Positions 51,244-58,833 of a stretch of 64,000 bases of DNA are shown here, one piece after another. A program made the translations under genes and the position numbers. The number at the start of each line of letters is the position of its first letter. Positions within the stretch are counted from its first letter, which is position 1. The notes beneath the pieces are model-generated. The model did not search any database, was not told the origin of the DNA, and was given only the letters and a program-made list of their open reading frames with translations. Origin of the DNA: Larkinella terrae (GTDB taxonomy: Bacteria > Bacteroidota > Bacteroidia > Cytophagales > Spirosomataceae); assembly GCF_009668025.1 (NCBI RefSeq), contig NZ_WJXZ01000015.1:1-64000 (forward strand), in the 5' to 3' direction.

Positions 51244-51374
51244 GAATGGTTAAAAACTGATCAACCAGCAAATCAAATACACCCGCGACCACCTAAAAAA
51301 CTAACCATCCAACCATTTTTAACCATTCTCAACCATTTTAACCATCCAACCATTTTTAACCATCCAACCATTAA
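51238..51374. repeat. Hairpin overlapping a stop codon plus AACCATCC tandem words
   Basis: Perfect 19-bp arms 51238-51256 (GGTTGAGAATGGTTAAAAA) and 51316-51334 enclose a 59-nt loop. The left arm includes the TGA of the glycosyltransferase gene. After the right arm, the words AACCATTTTAACCATCC are repeated to 51374. Confidence 0.8.
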
Positions 51375-51418
51375 AAATCACAACCAACCATAATTAAGAT
51401 CTTCATTTTTAAAAAAGT

Positions 51419-52039
51419 ATGAACAATCAGTTTAAAGCACATCCCTGGCACGGGATTCCCATTGGCGAGAACGCGCCCAAACAAGTGACAGCTTTCATCG
51501 AAATCGTACCGACCGATACGGTGAAGTATGAAGTGGACAAAGAAACCGGCTACCTGAAAATCGACCGGCCGCAGAAATATTCCAACATTGTACCGGCACT
51601 CTACGGTTTTATTCCGATGACGTACTGCGACGAGCAAGTGGCTTCACTGGCGCGCGAAAAGTCGGGGCGCGAAATCGAAAAAGGCGACGGTGACCCAATC
51701 GATATCTGCGTATTGAGCGAGCACGCCATTACGCACGGAAACATTATTCTGCAAGCCATTCCCATCGGCGGTTTTCGGTTGCTCGACAAAGGTGAAGCGG
51801 ACGATAAAATCATTGCGGTTTTGAAAGGCGATGGCATGTATATGGGCTACGAGGACATGCACCAACTGCCCGACAGCGTGGTGCAGCGTTTGAAGCACTA
51901 CTTCCTGACGTACAAAAACTTACCCGGCGAACCCATGACCTGCGAGATTGTCAATGTTTACGGGAAGGACGAAGCCCACGAAGTCATTCGCCGGTCCATT
52001 GAAGACTACTGGCTCCTGATCCGGAATCAGGCAAAATAA
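51419..52039 (+). CDS. ppa: Inorganic pyrophosphatase, family I
   Basis: This is a 206-residue soluble Mg-dependent pyrophosphatase, hydrolysing PPi to two phosphates and pulling biosynthetic reactions. The signature GDGDPIDICVL (three aspartates) is intact. Other active-site parts seen are FIEIVPTDTVKYEVDKETG, PALYGFIPMTY, and KGEADDKIIAVLKGD. The length is slightly above the E. coli enzyme (176), as in other Bacteroidota. An ATG is at 51419. Upstream lies a word-repeat region rather than a recognisable promoter. Confidence 0.95.
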   Translation: MNNQFKAHPWHGIPIGENAPKQVTAFIEIVPTDTVKYEVDKETGYLKIDRPQKYSNIVPALYGFIPMTYCDEQVASLAREKSGREIEKGDGDPIDICVLSEHAITHGNIILQAIPIGGFRLLDKGEADDKIIAVLKGDGMYMGYEDMHQLPDSVVQRLKHYFLTYKNLPGEPMTCEIVNVYGKDEAHEVIRRSIEDYWLLIRNQAK

Positions 52040-52218
52040 AACCGGCCGGAAGAGGAAACGGGAGCAGGCATTTTCCTCCCTTCCGCCCCTCTTTCCTTTC
52101 TTCCCGCAAATAATCACATTCAACATAAATTAAGGAGATGGGGAGCCGTCTCCTTTTTATTTTTGTTAGTTATATTGTTGTTAAAACAATTAACTTCATA
52201 GGTAAACGAATGAGATGC

Positions 52219-52281
52219 GGCAAAAGAGGTTAGAAAACTCGGTAGTCTTTTTTCTATAATCTCTTGTCTCCCGTCTAACTA
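52219..52281. repeat. Degenerate word element, TCTCTTGTCTC family
   Basis: The right part ATAATCTCTTGTCTCCCGTC (52255-52274) followed by TAACTAAC shares its words with 6368-6407 and 14271-14297. The left partner (AAAAGAGGTTAGAAAA, about 52222-52237) is poorly preserved, suggesting decay. Confidence 0.5.
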
Positions 52282-52317
52282 ACTCACATATTAACCCGTT
52301 ATTCGTCAATCCCAAAC

Positions 52318-54081
52318 ATGCGTCAGTTTTTTAAATACGTTTTTGCAACCATCATCGGTTTATTCATTTTTACCGTTGTTGCCTTCATGCTTTTGCTGGC
52401 AATCGGGTCGGCTTTTTCGGCGGCATCGGGCGACGAGGTGGCCGTGAAGGAAAATTCAGTACTGAAGCTCAACCTGAACAGTCCCATCCGGGAAATTGGC
52501 GTCGACAACCCGTTCGCCGGTTTTGGCCCCATCAATTCGTCGGGTGACGTCATTGGCCTGATCGACCTGAAAGCGGCCCTGGCCAACGCCAAACTGGACC
52601 CGAACATCAAAGGTGTTTACGTGCAGACGGAATACCCGCAAACCGGCTGGGCATCGCTCGAAGAAATACGGAACGCCCTGATCGACTTCAAAAAATCGAA
52701 GAAATTTGTGGTCGCTTATGGCGAAGTGATGACCGAAAAAGGCTACTACATCGCGTCCGTAGCCGATAATATCTACCTCAACCCCGCCGGAGCGCTGGAG
52801 TGGAACGGGCTGGATGCCGAATACACGTTTTTCAAAGGTACCTTCGACAAACTGGGTATCAAGCCGGTAATTTTCCGGGTCGGTGAGTTCAAAAGCGCCG
52901 TTGAACCGTTCATTCGGGAGGATATGAGCGAAGCCAACAAAACGCAAACCACTTCGTTCCTGAATTCCCTGAACAACCATTTTCTGGTCAACGTGGCCCA
53001 AAGCCGCGGCTTGCAGGTGCCGGAACTGAAAAAACTGGCCGACGACCTGTCGATCCAGACGGCCGGTGATGCGCTACGGGCCAAACTCGTTACCAAAGTG
53101 GCGTATTATGACGAAGTGGAAGCCGACATCCGGAAATCGCTGAAAACCGATGAGAAGAAAAAAATCGACTTTATCTCGCTCGGTAAATACGAAAACGCCA
53201 AGAAATACGTCGAGGAAGGCAATATCAAAAACCGCATCGCCGTCATTGTTACCGATGGCGAAATTGTTTCCGGAAAAGACGACGACAACATCGCTTCCGA
53301 CCGCGTGGCCGAGCAAATCCGGAAAGCCCGGCTGGACGACAAAGTGAAGGCCATCGTGATCCGGGTTAACTCCCCGGGCGGCAGCGCCCTGGCGTCGGAC
53401 GTCATGTGGCGCGAAGTGGTGCTGGCCAACAAGGTAAAACCGGTCGTTGCGTCGATGTCCGATTATGCCGCTTCGGGCGGTTATTACCTGGCAATGGGCG
53501 CCCGCCAGATCGTGGCCGAACCCAACACCATTACGGGCTCGATCGGTATTTTCGGTATGCTGTTCAACACCCAGGGGTTCTTCAAGGATAAATTAGGCAT
53601 TACGTACGACCGCGTGGTCACCAATACGCACTCCGACTTCCCGTCGTTCACCCGCGAAATGACGGATTTTGAAAAGAATGTGCTGCAACAAAGCGTCAAC
53701 CGGGGGTATGAAATCTTCACGAGCAAAGCCGCTCAGGGTCGCAAATTGCCAATTGACAGCCTGAAAGCGCTGGCGTCGGGCCGCGTGTGGTCGGGCGTGC
53801 AGGCAAAAGCCAACGGCCTGGTCGATGAGCTGGGCGGTTTGGACAAAGCCGTTGAACTGGCCGCCAAAGCCGCCAAACTGAAAGAAGGTGATTACCGGAT
53901 TCGCTACACGCCCGAAAAGAAAAACGCCGTCGAAGAGCTGATCAAATCATTTACCGGTGACGAAGACGAGCAAATGCAGGCCAAACTGGGCGAGCTGGCG
54001 CCGTACGTCAAATACCTCAAAATGCTGAAAAACATGGAGGGAACGCAGGCCCGCTTGCCGTTTGGACTGGATGTAAAATAA
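52318..54081 (+). CDS. sppA: Signal peptide peptidase SppA, long (67K) type
   Basis: This is a 587-residue membrane-anchored serine protease that degrades signal peptides. It has one N-terminal transmembrane helix (YVFATIIGLFIFTVVAFMLL). Two tandem SppA/S49 domains follow. The general-base Lys is in GEVMTEKGYYIASVADNIYL in the first domain, and the nucleophile Ser is in VNSPGGSALASDVMW in the second, with YAASGGYYLAMGARQIVAEP after it. Length and domain order match E. coli SppA rather than the short Gram-positive type. An ATG is at 52318. Confidence 0.94.
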   Translation: MRQFFKYVFATIIGLFIFTVVAFMLLLAIGSAFSAASGDEVAVKENSVLKLNLNSPIREIGVDNPFAGFGPINSSGDVIGLIDLKAALANAKLDPNIKGVYVQTEYPQTGWASLEEIRNALIDFKKSKKFVVAYGEVMTEKGYYIASVADNIYLNPAGALEWNGLDAEYTFFKGTFDKLGIKPVIFRVGEFKSAVEPFIREDMSEANKTQTTSFLNSLNNHFLVNVAQSRGLQVPELKKLADDLSIQTAGDALRAKLVTKVAYYDEVEADIRKSLKTDEKKKIDFISLGKYENAKKYVEEGNIKNRIAVIVTDGEIVSGKDDDNIASDRVAEQIRKARLDDKVKAIVIRVNSPGGSALASDVMWREVVLANKVKPVVASMSDYAASGGYYLAMGARQIVAEPNTITGSIGIFGMLFNTQGFFKDKLGITYDRVVTNTHSDFPSFTREMTDFEKNVLQQSVNRGYEIFTSKAAQGRKLPIDSLKALASGRVWSGVQAKANGLVDELGGLDKAVELAAKAAKLKEGDYRIRYTPEKKNAVEELIKSFTGDEDEQMQAKLGELAPYVKYLKMLKNMEGTQARLPFGLDVK

Positions 54082-54097
54082 CGTAAAACGGAACGAT

Positions 54098-54152
54098 ACC
54101 TGTCAGGTTTTGGAAACCTGACAGGTACTTTGTTTTCAAAACCTGACGGGTC
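54098..54152 (+). terminator. CCTGTCAGG hairpin with third repeat copy
   Basis: Perfect 13-bp arms ACCTGTCAGGTTT (54098-54110) and AAACCTGACAGGT (54114-54126) have a 3-nt loop, followed by ACTTTGTTTT. A further copy AAAACCTGACGGGTC (54138-54152) followed by TTTTT could form an alternative stem with the first arm. It lies 16 bp after the sppA stop. Confidence 0.7.
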
Positions 54153-54172
54153 TTTTTGTATCTTAGCATTTC

Positions 54173-55366
54173 ATGAAGACACTGCCGGTTCACCTCGATT
54201 TATTTGCCCTGATCATTTTGCTGGGAGTTGCCCAGGGACTGTTTCTGGGTATTTTCTTCCTGACCGGATCGCGAGCGCGAAACCTGACAAACCGGTGCAT
54301 CGGCTGGTTTATGCTGGGACTTTCGGCCATCATCGCCGAAATTTTTCTCTGCTACACGAATTACATGTTTCAGGTGCTGTGGCTGGTCGATTTTTCGGAA
54401 CCGATCAACTTTACGCTGGGACCGGTTTTCTATTTCTTCGTTTTTGCCCGATTGCACAAACGGCTCCCCGCCCACTGGCGATGGCACCTGGTTCCCGCCC
54501 TGATCTGGCTGATTAACTCGTTTACCTGGATATACCAGTCGGCCGAGTTCAAATACAACTCCTACATCAGCGCCTATCACCCCGAACTGAGTTATGTTCC
54601 GAAAGTAAATTACATCGAAGAGGATTTTACCGGCCTGCGCGGCATTGTCAGTGAACTGACGATGTTGAGCTGCCTGATTTATGCGGTTTTAGCTTTTATT
54701 GCGGTTCGGAAAGCTTTCCGGCAACAGAACTCGTCGTTCTGGGGAAATGCCAAACCGGGCCTGCGGCAGGTTCGGAATCTGGTGCTGTTGAATCTGGCGT
54801 TCCCGATTTTTGGCTCGGCCGTTAAAACGCAATTTTACGAAGATTTAGGTGATTACATTCTGGCCTGTTACATCACGCTGATCATTTACACCATGAGTTT
54901 TCTGGTCATGCGGGGGTCAGATTTTTTCGCGGAAGAACCTGCTCCGGAGCCCGAAACCGATCTGCCTTCTCCCCGCAAAAAATACGAAAAATCGTCGCTG
55001 TCGGAAGAAGTGGAAGAGGCCGTTCTGCAAAAATTGACGCGGCTGATGGAAGATGAAAAACCGTACCTCGAAAGCGATCTGTCGCTGCCCAAACTGGCGC
55101 AACGACTCAAAACCACTCCGCACCATCTTTCGCAATTGCTGAACGACCGGCTGGAACAGAGCTTTTTTGATTTGCTGGCCACCTACCGCATCCGCGAAGC
55201 GCAGCAACTCCTGCAGGACCCCGCTACGTTCAACTTAAAAATCGACGAGATTGCGGAGCGCGTCGGCTACAATTCCACTTCCGCTTTTCACACGGCTTTT
55301 AAGCGACTGACGAACCAGACCCCGGCTCAATTTCGGGCTACGGCGACTTCATCCCGGTCGGCGTGA
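54173..55366 (+). CDS. AraC-family regulator with N-terminal membrane domain
   Basis: The protein is 397 residues. The first ~240 residues form about seven membrane helices (LFALIILLGVAQGLFLGIFF, CIGWFMLGLSAIIAEIFLCY, LGPVFYFFVFA and others), the usual sensor layout of this Bacteroidota group. A charged linker leads to an AraC-type double helix-turn-helix (about residues 290-397): YLESDLSLPKLAQRLKTTPH with HLSQLLNDRLEQSFFDLLATYR, then IDEIAERVGYNSTSAFHTAF. It senses an unknown signal at the membrane and binds DNA. The acyltransferase gene 80 bp downstream is the obvious target candidate. Confidence 0.92.
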   Translation: MKTLPVHLDLFALIILLGVAQGLFLGIFFLTGSRARNLTNRCIGWFMLGLSAIIAEIFLCYTNYMFQVLWLVDFSEPINFTLGPVFYFFVFARLHKRLPAHWRWHLVPALIWLINSFTWIYQSAEFKYNSYISAYHPELSYVPKVNYIEEDFTGLRGIVSELTMLSCLIYAVLAFIAVRKAFRQQNSSFWGNAKPGLRQVRNLVLLNLAFPIFGSAVKTQFYEDLGDYILACYITLIIYTMSFLVMRGSDFFAEEPAPEPETDLPSPRKKYEKSSLSEEVEEAVLQKLTRLMEDEKPYLESDLSLPKLAQRLKTTPHHLSQLLNDRLEQSFFDLLATYRIREAQQLLQDPATFNLKIDEIAERVGYNSTSAFHTAFKRLTNQTPAQFRATATSSRSA

Positions 55367-55445
55367 AGTTCTTGATTATCGGAAAATGGCGGTTTTGGGC
55401 CGAAATGCCGCGAAGTTTGGGCATCGAAACCAACCGGTAAAACCG

Positions 55446-56669
55446 ATGCAAGCTTTCAGTCCAATTCCTGACTCGCAGTCCGCAACCCCGCGCCCGCTGC
55501 CCTATGCCACAACTCCTCTGCTCACAACTGCCCGGCGCTACGACCTCGACTGGCTGCGGATTTTCGCCATTTTGATCCTGCTTTTTTACCATACCGGCAT
55601 GATTTACGTGAGTTGGGGCTGGCACATCCAGAGCCGGGAAACCAGCCCGGTTTTTGAAGACGTAATGATGTGGCTGCACCGCTGGCGAATGCCGCTGCTG
55701 TTCTTTATTTCCGGGGCCGGAACCTACTTCGCCCTCCGGAAACGCCCGTACGCCAGCTACGCCGGAGAGCGTTTTCAGCGACTTTTCATTCCGCTCGTCT
55801 TCGGGATGTTCGTCATCGTACCGCCCCAGATCTATTTCGAATGGCTTTTCCGGGGCCGATTTTCGGGCAGTTTTGCGGATTTTTACCCCCACGTTTTTGA
55901 GTTTCAACCGTACCAAGACGGCGGAAAAGGCGGAGCCTTTAGCTGGCACCACCTCTGGTTTGTGGCCTATCTTTTCCTGTATTCGCTGCTCAGTATTCCG
56001 TTTTTCCGGTTTCTGAAATCCGCGCCCGGAGAGCGATTTATGGATCGGATTGAACGACTGGTTGAAAAACCGGGTGGCGCTTTGGGATTCGTGATCATCC
56101 TGTTGATCAGCCAATTGGTCCTCAAACCTTTTTTCCCGCACGAAACCCACGCGTTAATCAACGACTGGGCTTATTTTGTCAAAAACCTGCTGCTGTTCTG
56201 GTTCGGATACGTGCTGGTGAGTCGCCCGCAATTTGCCGGAATTCTGAGCAGTCAACGTCGGATTTTTTTGTTCAGCACCCTGGCCTGTACCATCTATTTT
56301 TACGCCCGAACGGCCTACGTCAACCGCCATCCCGAGCTGGAATACAGTGCGTTGTGGGCATTTTTCTCCGGCATCAATTCCGACTGCCTGATCTGGTTTT
56401 CGGTCCTGATGTCGGTGGCATACGGTTTTCGGTACCTGAACAAAAACCGCCCCATTCTCCCCTATCTGACCGAAGCAGTCTATCCTTTTTATATTTTGCA
56501 CCAGACTGTCATCGTCGCCATTGGCTTTTATGTATTGGAATATAGCCAATCTGGGATTTATAGCGGTTTTCTGGTCATCAGTTTCTCGGCCCTGATTACA
56601 TGCGCGGTTATTTACTGGTTTCTCATTCGGCCCTTTAAGCTTACCCGATTGCTATTCGGATTAAAATAA
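55446..56669 (+). CDS. Acyltransferase family 3 membrane protein
   Basis: The protein is about 407 residues with ten or so membrane helices. The family opening YDLDWLRIFAILILLFYHTG carries the conserved His (YHTG). RWRMPLLFFISGAGTYFAL, YASYAGERFQRLFIPLVFGM and WHHLWFVAYLFLYSLLSIPF follow the Acyltransferase_3/OpgC pattern. It probably O-acylates a surface glycan. The start is ATG 55446 or 55386. The later one places the first helix at the usual distance. Only 17 bp separate it from the PQQ-dehydrogenase gene. Confidence 0.9.
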   Translation: MQAFSPIPDSQSATPRPLPYATTPLLTTARRYDLDWLRIFAILILLFYHTGMIYVSWGWHIQSRETSPVFEDVMMWLHRWRMPLLFFISGAGTYFALRKRPYASYAGERFQRLFIPLVFGMFVIVPPQIYFEWLFRGRFSGSFADFYPHVFEFQPYQDGGKGGAFSWHHLWFVAYLFLYSLLSIPFFRFLKSAPGERFMDRIERLVEKPGGALGFVIILLISQLVLKPFFPHETHALINDWAYFVKNLLLFWFGYVLVSRPQFAGILSSQRRIFLFSTLACTIYFYARTAYVNRHPELEYSALWAFFSGINSDCLIWFSVLMSVAYGFRYLNKNRPILPYLTEAVYPFYILHQTVIVAIGFYVLEYSQSGIYSGFLVISFSALITCAVIYWFLIRPFKLTRLLFGLK

Positions 56670-56686
56670 GACCCGTCATCACTCCC

Positions 56687-58621
56687 ATGAAAAAATCTTT
56701 TTTTAGCACCGTCCTTTTAGTCTTTTTTTCAACGATTTACGCCATCGGTCAAACCGGCGGCTCTGTCGAATGGCCCGCTTACGGCAACGATCCGGGCGGC
56801 ATGCGGTTTTCGCCCCTAAAACAAATCAATGCCAGCAATGTCAAGCAGTTGACCGTCGCCTGGACGTTCCGAACGGGCGAACTGGAGCAGTACAAAGGCT
56901 CCAACGCCGACGAAAAAGCCGCCTTTGAAGCCACGCCCCTGATGGTGGACGGAACCTTGTTTTTCAGCACGCCCTCGTCGCGGGTGTTTGCCGTCGATGC
57001 AGCCACCGGCACGAAAAAATGGTCGTACGATCCCGAGGTTTATTTTCGGCAGGACTTCTCCGAGGTCACGTCGCGGGGTGTTTCAATCTGGCCTGCCGTG
57101 GGCGACAATACCGCGGCCAATGCGCCCAAACGAATTCTGATTCCCACGCTCGACGGTCGGCTGATTGCGCTGGATGCCAAAACCGGTCAGCCGATTAAAA
57201 CTTTCGGGAACGACGGCACCGTCGATTTGCGGCAGGGCGTCGGTAACATTAGCGTTACTTCGCCCCCCGCCGTCATCGGTAACACCATCGTAGTCGGTTC
57301 TTCCATGGGTGACAACCAGCGGTTTAACTACGAGCGGGGCGTGGTTCGGGCTTTCGACGCCCTGACCGGAAAACTGCGCTGGAGTTGGGACCCGATCCCG
57401 CGTACCCAAACCGACGCCGGTTTCGAAACCTGGAAAGGAGCCAGCGCCACGCAAACCGGTGCGGCCAATGCCTGGTCGGTCATTTCGGCGGATGCCGGGC
57501 GCGATCTGGTGTTCATTCCCACCACCTCGCCCAGCCCCGATTATTACGGGGGCGAACGGCTGGGAAAAAATGCCAACGCCAGCTCCATCGTCGCCATTCG
57601 GGCCTCCACCGGGAAAGTAGTCTGGAGTTTTCAGACGGTTCATCACGACATCTGGGATTACGACAATGCCGCGCAGCCTCTGCTGTTTTCGTTCACTCAA
57701 AACGGAAAAATCGTTCCGGCCGTTGCCGTGGGCACCAAGATGGGGCATGTGTTCATTCTCCACCGCGAAACCGGTGCTCCCCTGCTGCCGGTTCAGGAAC
57801 GCCCCGTACCGGCCTCTAAAATTCCGGGCGAAGAAGCGCATCCGACCCAGCCTTTTCCGGCGACCCTCCCACTACTGGGTTTGCAAAAACCGGAAGCCTG
57901 GGGCCCGACGCCGGAAGCCAAAGTGCAGGCGCAGCAACGCATTTCTTCGTTATACTACGAAGGGCCTTTTACGCCACCCTCGCTGCAAGGCTCGCTCATT
58001 GCGCCCGGCAACGTTGGCGGAATCAACTGGAGCGGCATGTGTTACGATCCCGAATCCGGTTTGCTGATCACTAACGTCAACCGGCTGGCGGCTGCCATTA
58101 CGCTGATTCCGCGTGCTAAACTAAGCGAATCGGTCAAGAACGACCAAGCTTTGATGCGGGCCGAAACCGGGATGCAATCGGGAACGCCCTATGTGGTGAA
58201 ACGCAGCTATCTGTTCGCAAGAGACGAACAGGGCCTGTCGATGCAAACCGCCCCGCCCTGGGGAACCCTAGCCGCCATCAACCTGAAAAAAGGCTCGCTG
58301 GAATGGGAAGTGCCGCTGGGCTTCATGTACGATCCCCGAAAATACCCCGAATCCCGGCAGTGGGGCTCCATCAACTTCGGCGGGGCCATTGCTACGGCGG
58401 GCGGTCTGGTCTTTGTCGCAGCCTCGCTGGACGGTCATTTCCGGGCCTTCAAAACCAGCGACGGCAGTCTGCAATGGGAGGTTCCGCTCCCGGCTGGCGG
58501 GCAGGCCACACCAATGACGTATCAACTCAACGGCAAACAATACGTCGTCATTGCCGCCGGAGGTCACGCCAAACTCGGAACCAAGCTGGGCGATTACGTC
58601 GTAGCGTACCAGTTGCCCTGA
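56687..58621 (+). CDS. PQQ-dependent dehydrogenase (quinoprotein glucose dehydrogenase-like)
   Basis: The protein is 644 residues. A Sec signal peptide (VLLVFFSTIYAIGQ) sends it to the periplasm. The eight-bladed propeller has repeated W-motifs: VEWPAYGNDPGGMRFSPLKQ, AVDAATGTKKWSYDP, IALDAKTGQPIKTFGNDG, AFDALTGKLRWSWDPIP and AFKTSDGSLQWEVPLPAGGQ, followed by GGHAKLGTKLGDYVVAYQLP. The HHDIWDYDNAAQPLL segment is typical of membrane-type glucose dehydrogenases. It likely oxidises a sugar or alcohol, passing electrons to the respiratory chain. No fused membrane or cytochrome domain is present. No PQQ biosynthesis genes are in the window. Confidence 0.9.
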   Translation: MKKSFFSTVLLVFFSTIYAIGQTGGSVEWPAYGNDPGGMRFSPLKQINASNVKQLTVAWTFRTGELEQYKGSNADEKAAFEATPLMVDGTLFFSTPSSRVFAVDAATGTKKWSYDPEVYFRQDFSEVTSRGVSIWPAVGDNTAANAPKRILIPTLDGRLIALDAKTGQPIKTFGNDGTVDLRQGVGNISVTSPPAVIGNTIVVGSSMGDNQRFNYERGVVRAFDALTGKLRWSWDPIPRTQTDAGFETWKGASATQTGAANAWSVISADAGRDLVFIPTTSPSPDYYGGERLGKNANASSIVAIRASTGKVVWSFQTVHHDIWDYDNAAQPLLFSFTQNGKIVPAVAVGTKMGHVFILHRETGAPLLPVQERPVPASKIPGEEAHPTQPFPATLPLLGLQKPEAWGPTPEAKVQAQQRISSLYYEGPFTPPSLQGSLIAPGNVGGINWSGMCYDPESGLLITNVNRLAAAITLIPRAKLSESVKNDQALMRAETGMQSGTPYVVKRSYLFARDEQGLSMQTAPPWGTLAAINLKKGSLEWEVPLGFMYDPRKYPESRQWGSINFGGAIATAGGLVFVAASLDGHFRAFKTSDGSLQWEVPLPAGGQATPMTYQLNGKQYVVIAAGGHAKLGTKLGDYVVAYQLP

Positions 58622-58633
58622 TTCGATTCGCAA

Positions 58634-58682
58634 GTAGTATCGATGAAGCTCTAATCATTCGTCAGGGCTTCATTGGTACTGC
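58634..58682 (+). terminator. Wobble-paired hairpin after the PQQ-dehydrogenase gene
   Basis: GTAGTATCGATGAAGCTCT (58634-58652) and AGGGCTTCATTGGTACTGC (58664-58682) pair over 19 positions. All four mismatches are transitions that form G-U pairs in RNA, a sign of an RNA stem. No T-run follows. Confidence 0.45.
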
Positions 58683-58833
58683 GTTAAAGGCAAAAACCGC
58701 TATTTCCAACCGCCATTTACCGTTCAGTAAATAGTGTAGATACGATCCGCTGTCAGCAATATATCTTTCAAAATCAACCGGTTGCGCGCAACGGTTGGTC
58801 GATTGCCGGATGTACCTAAACCTTTACTGAGAT

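Noticed and set aside
51301-51374. Possible CRISPR-like direct repeats AACCATCC
   Set aside because: Unit length is 8-17 bp with no spacers and no cas genes. It is a word-repeat extension of a hairpin.
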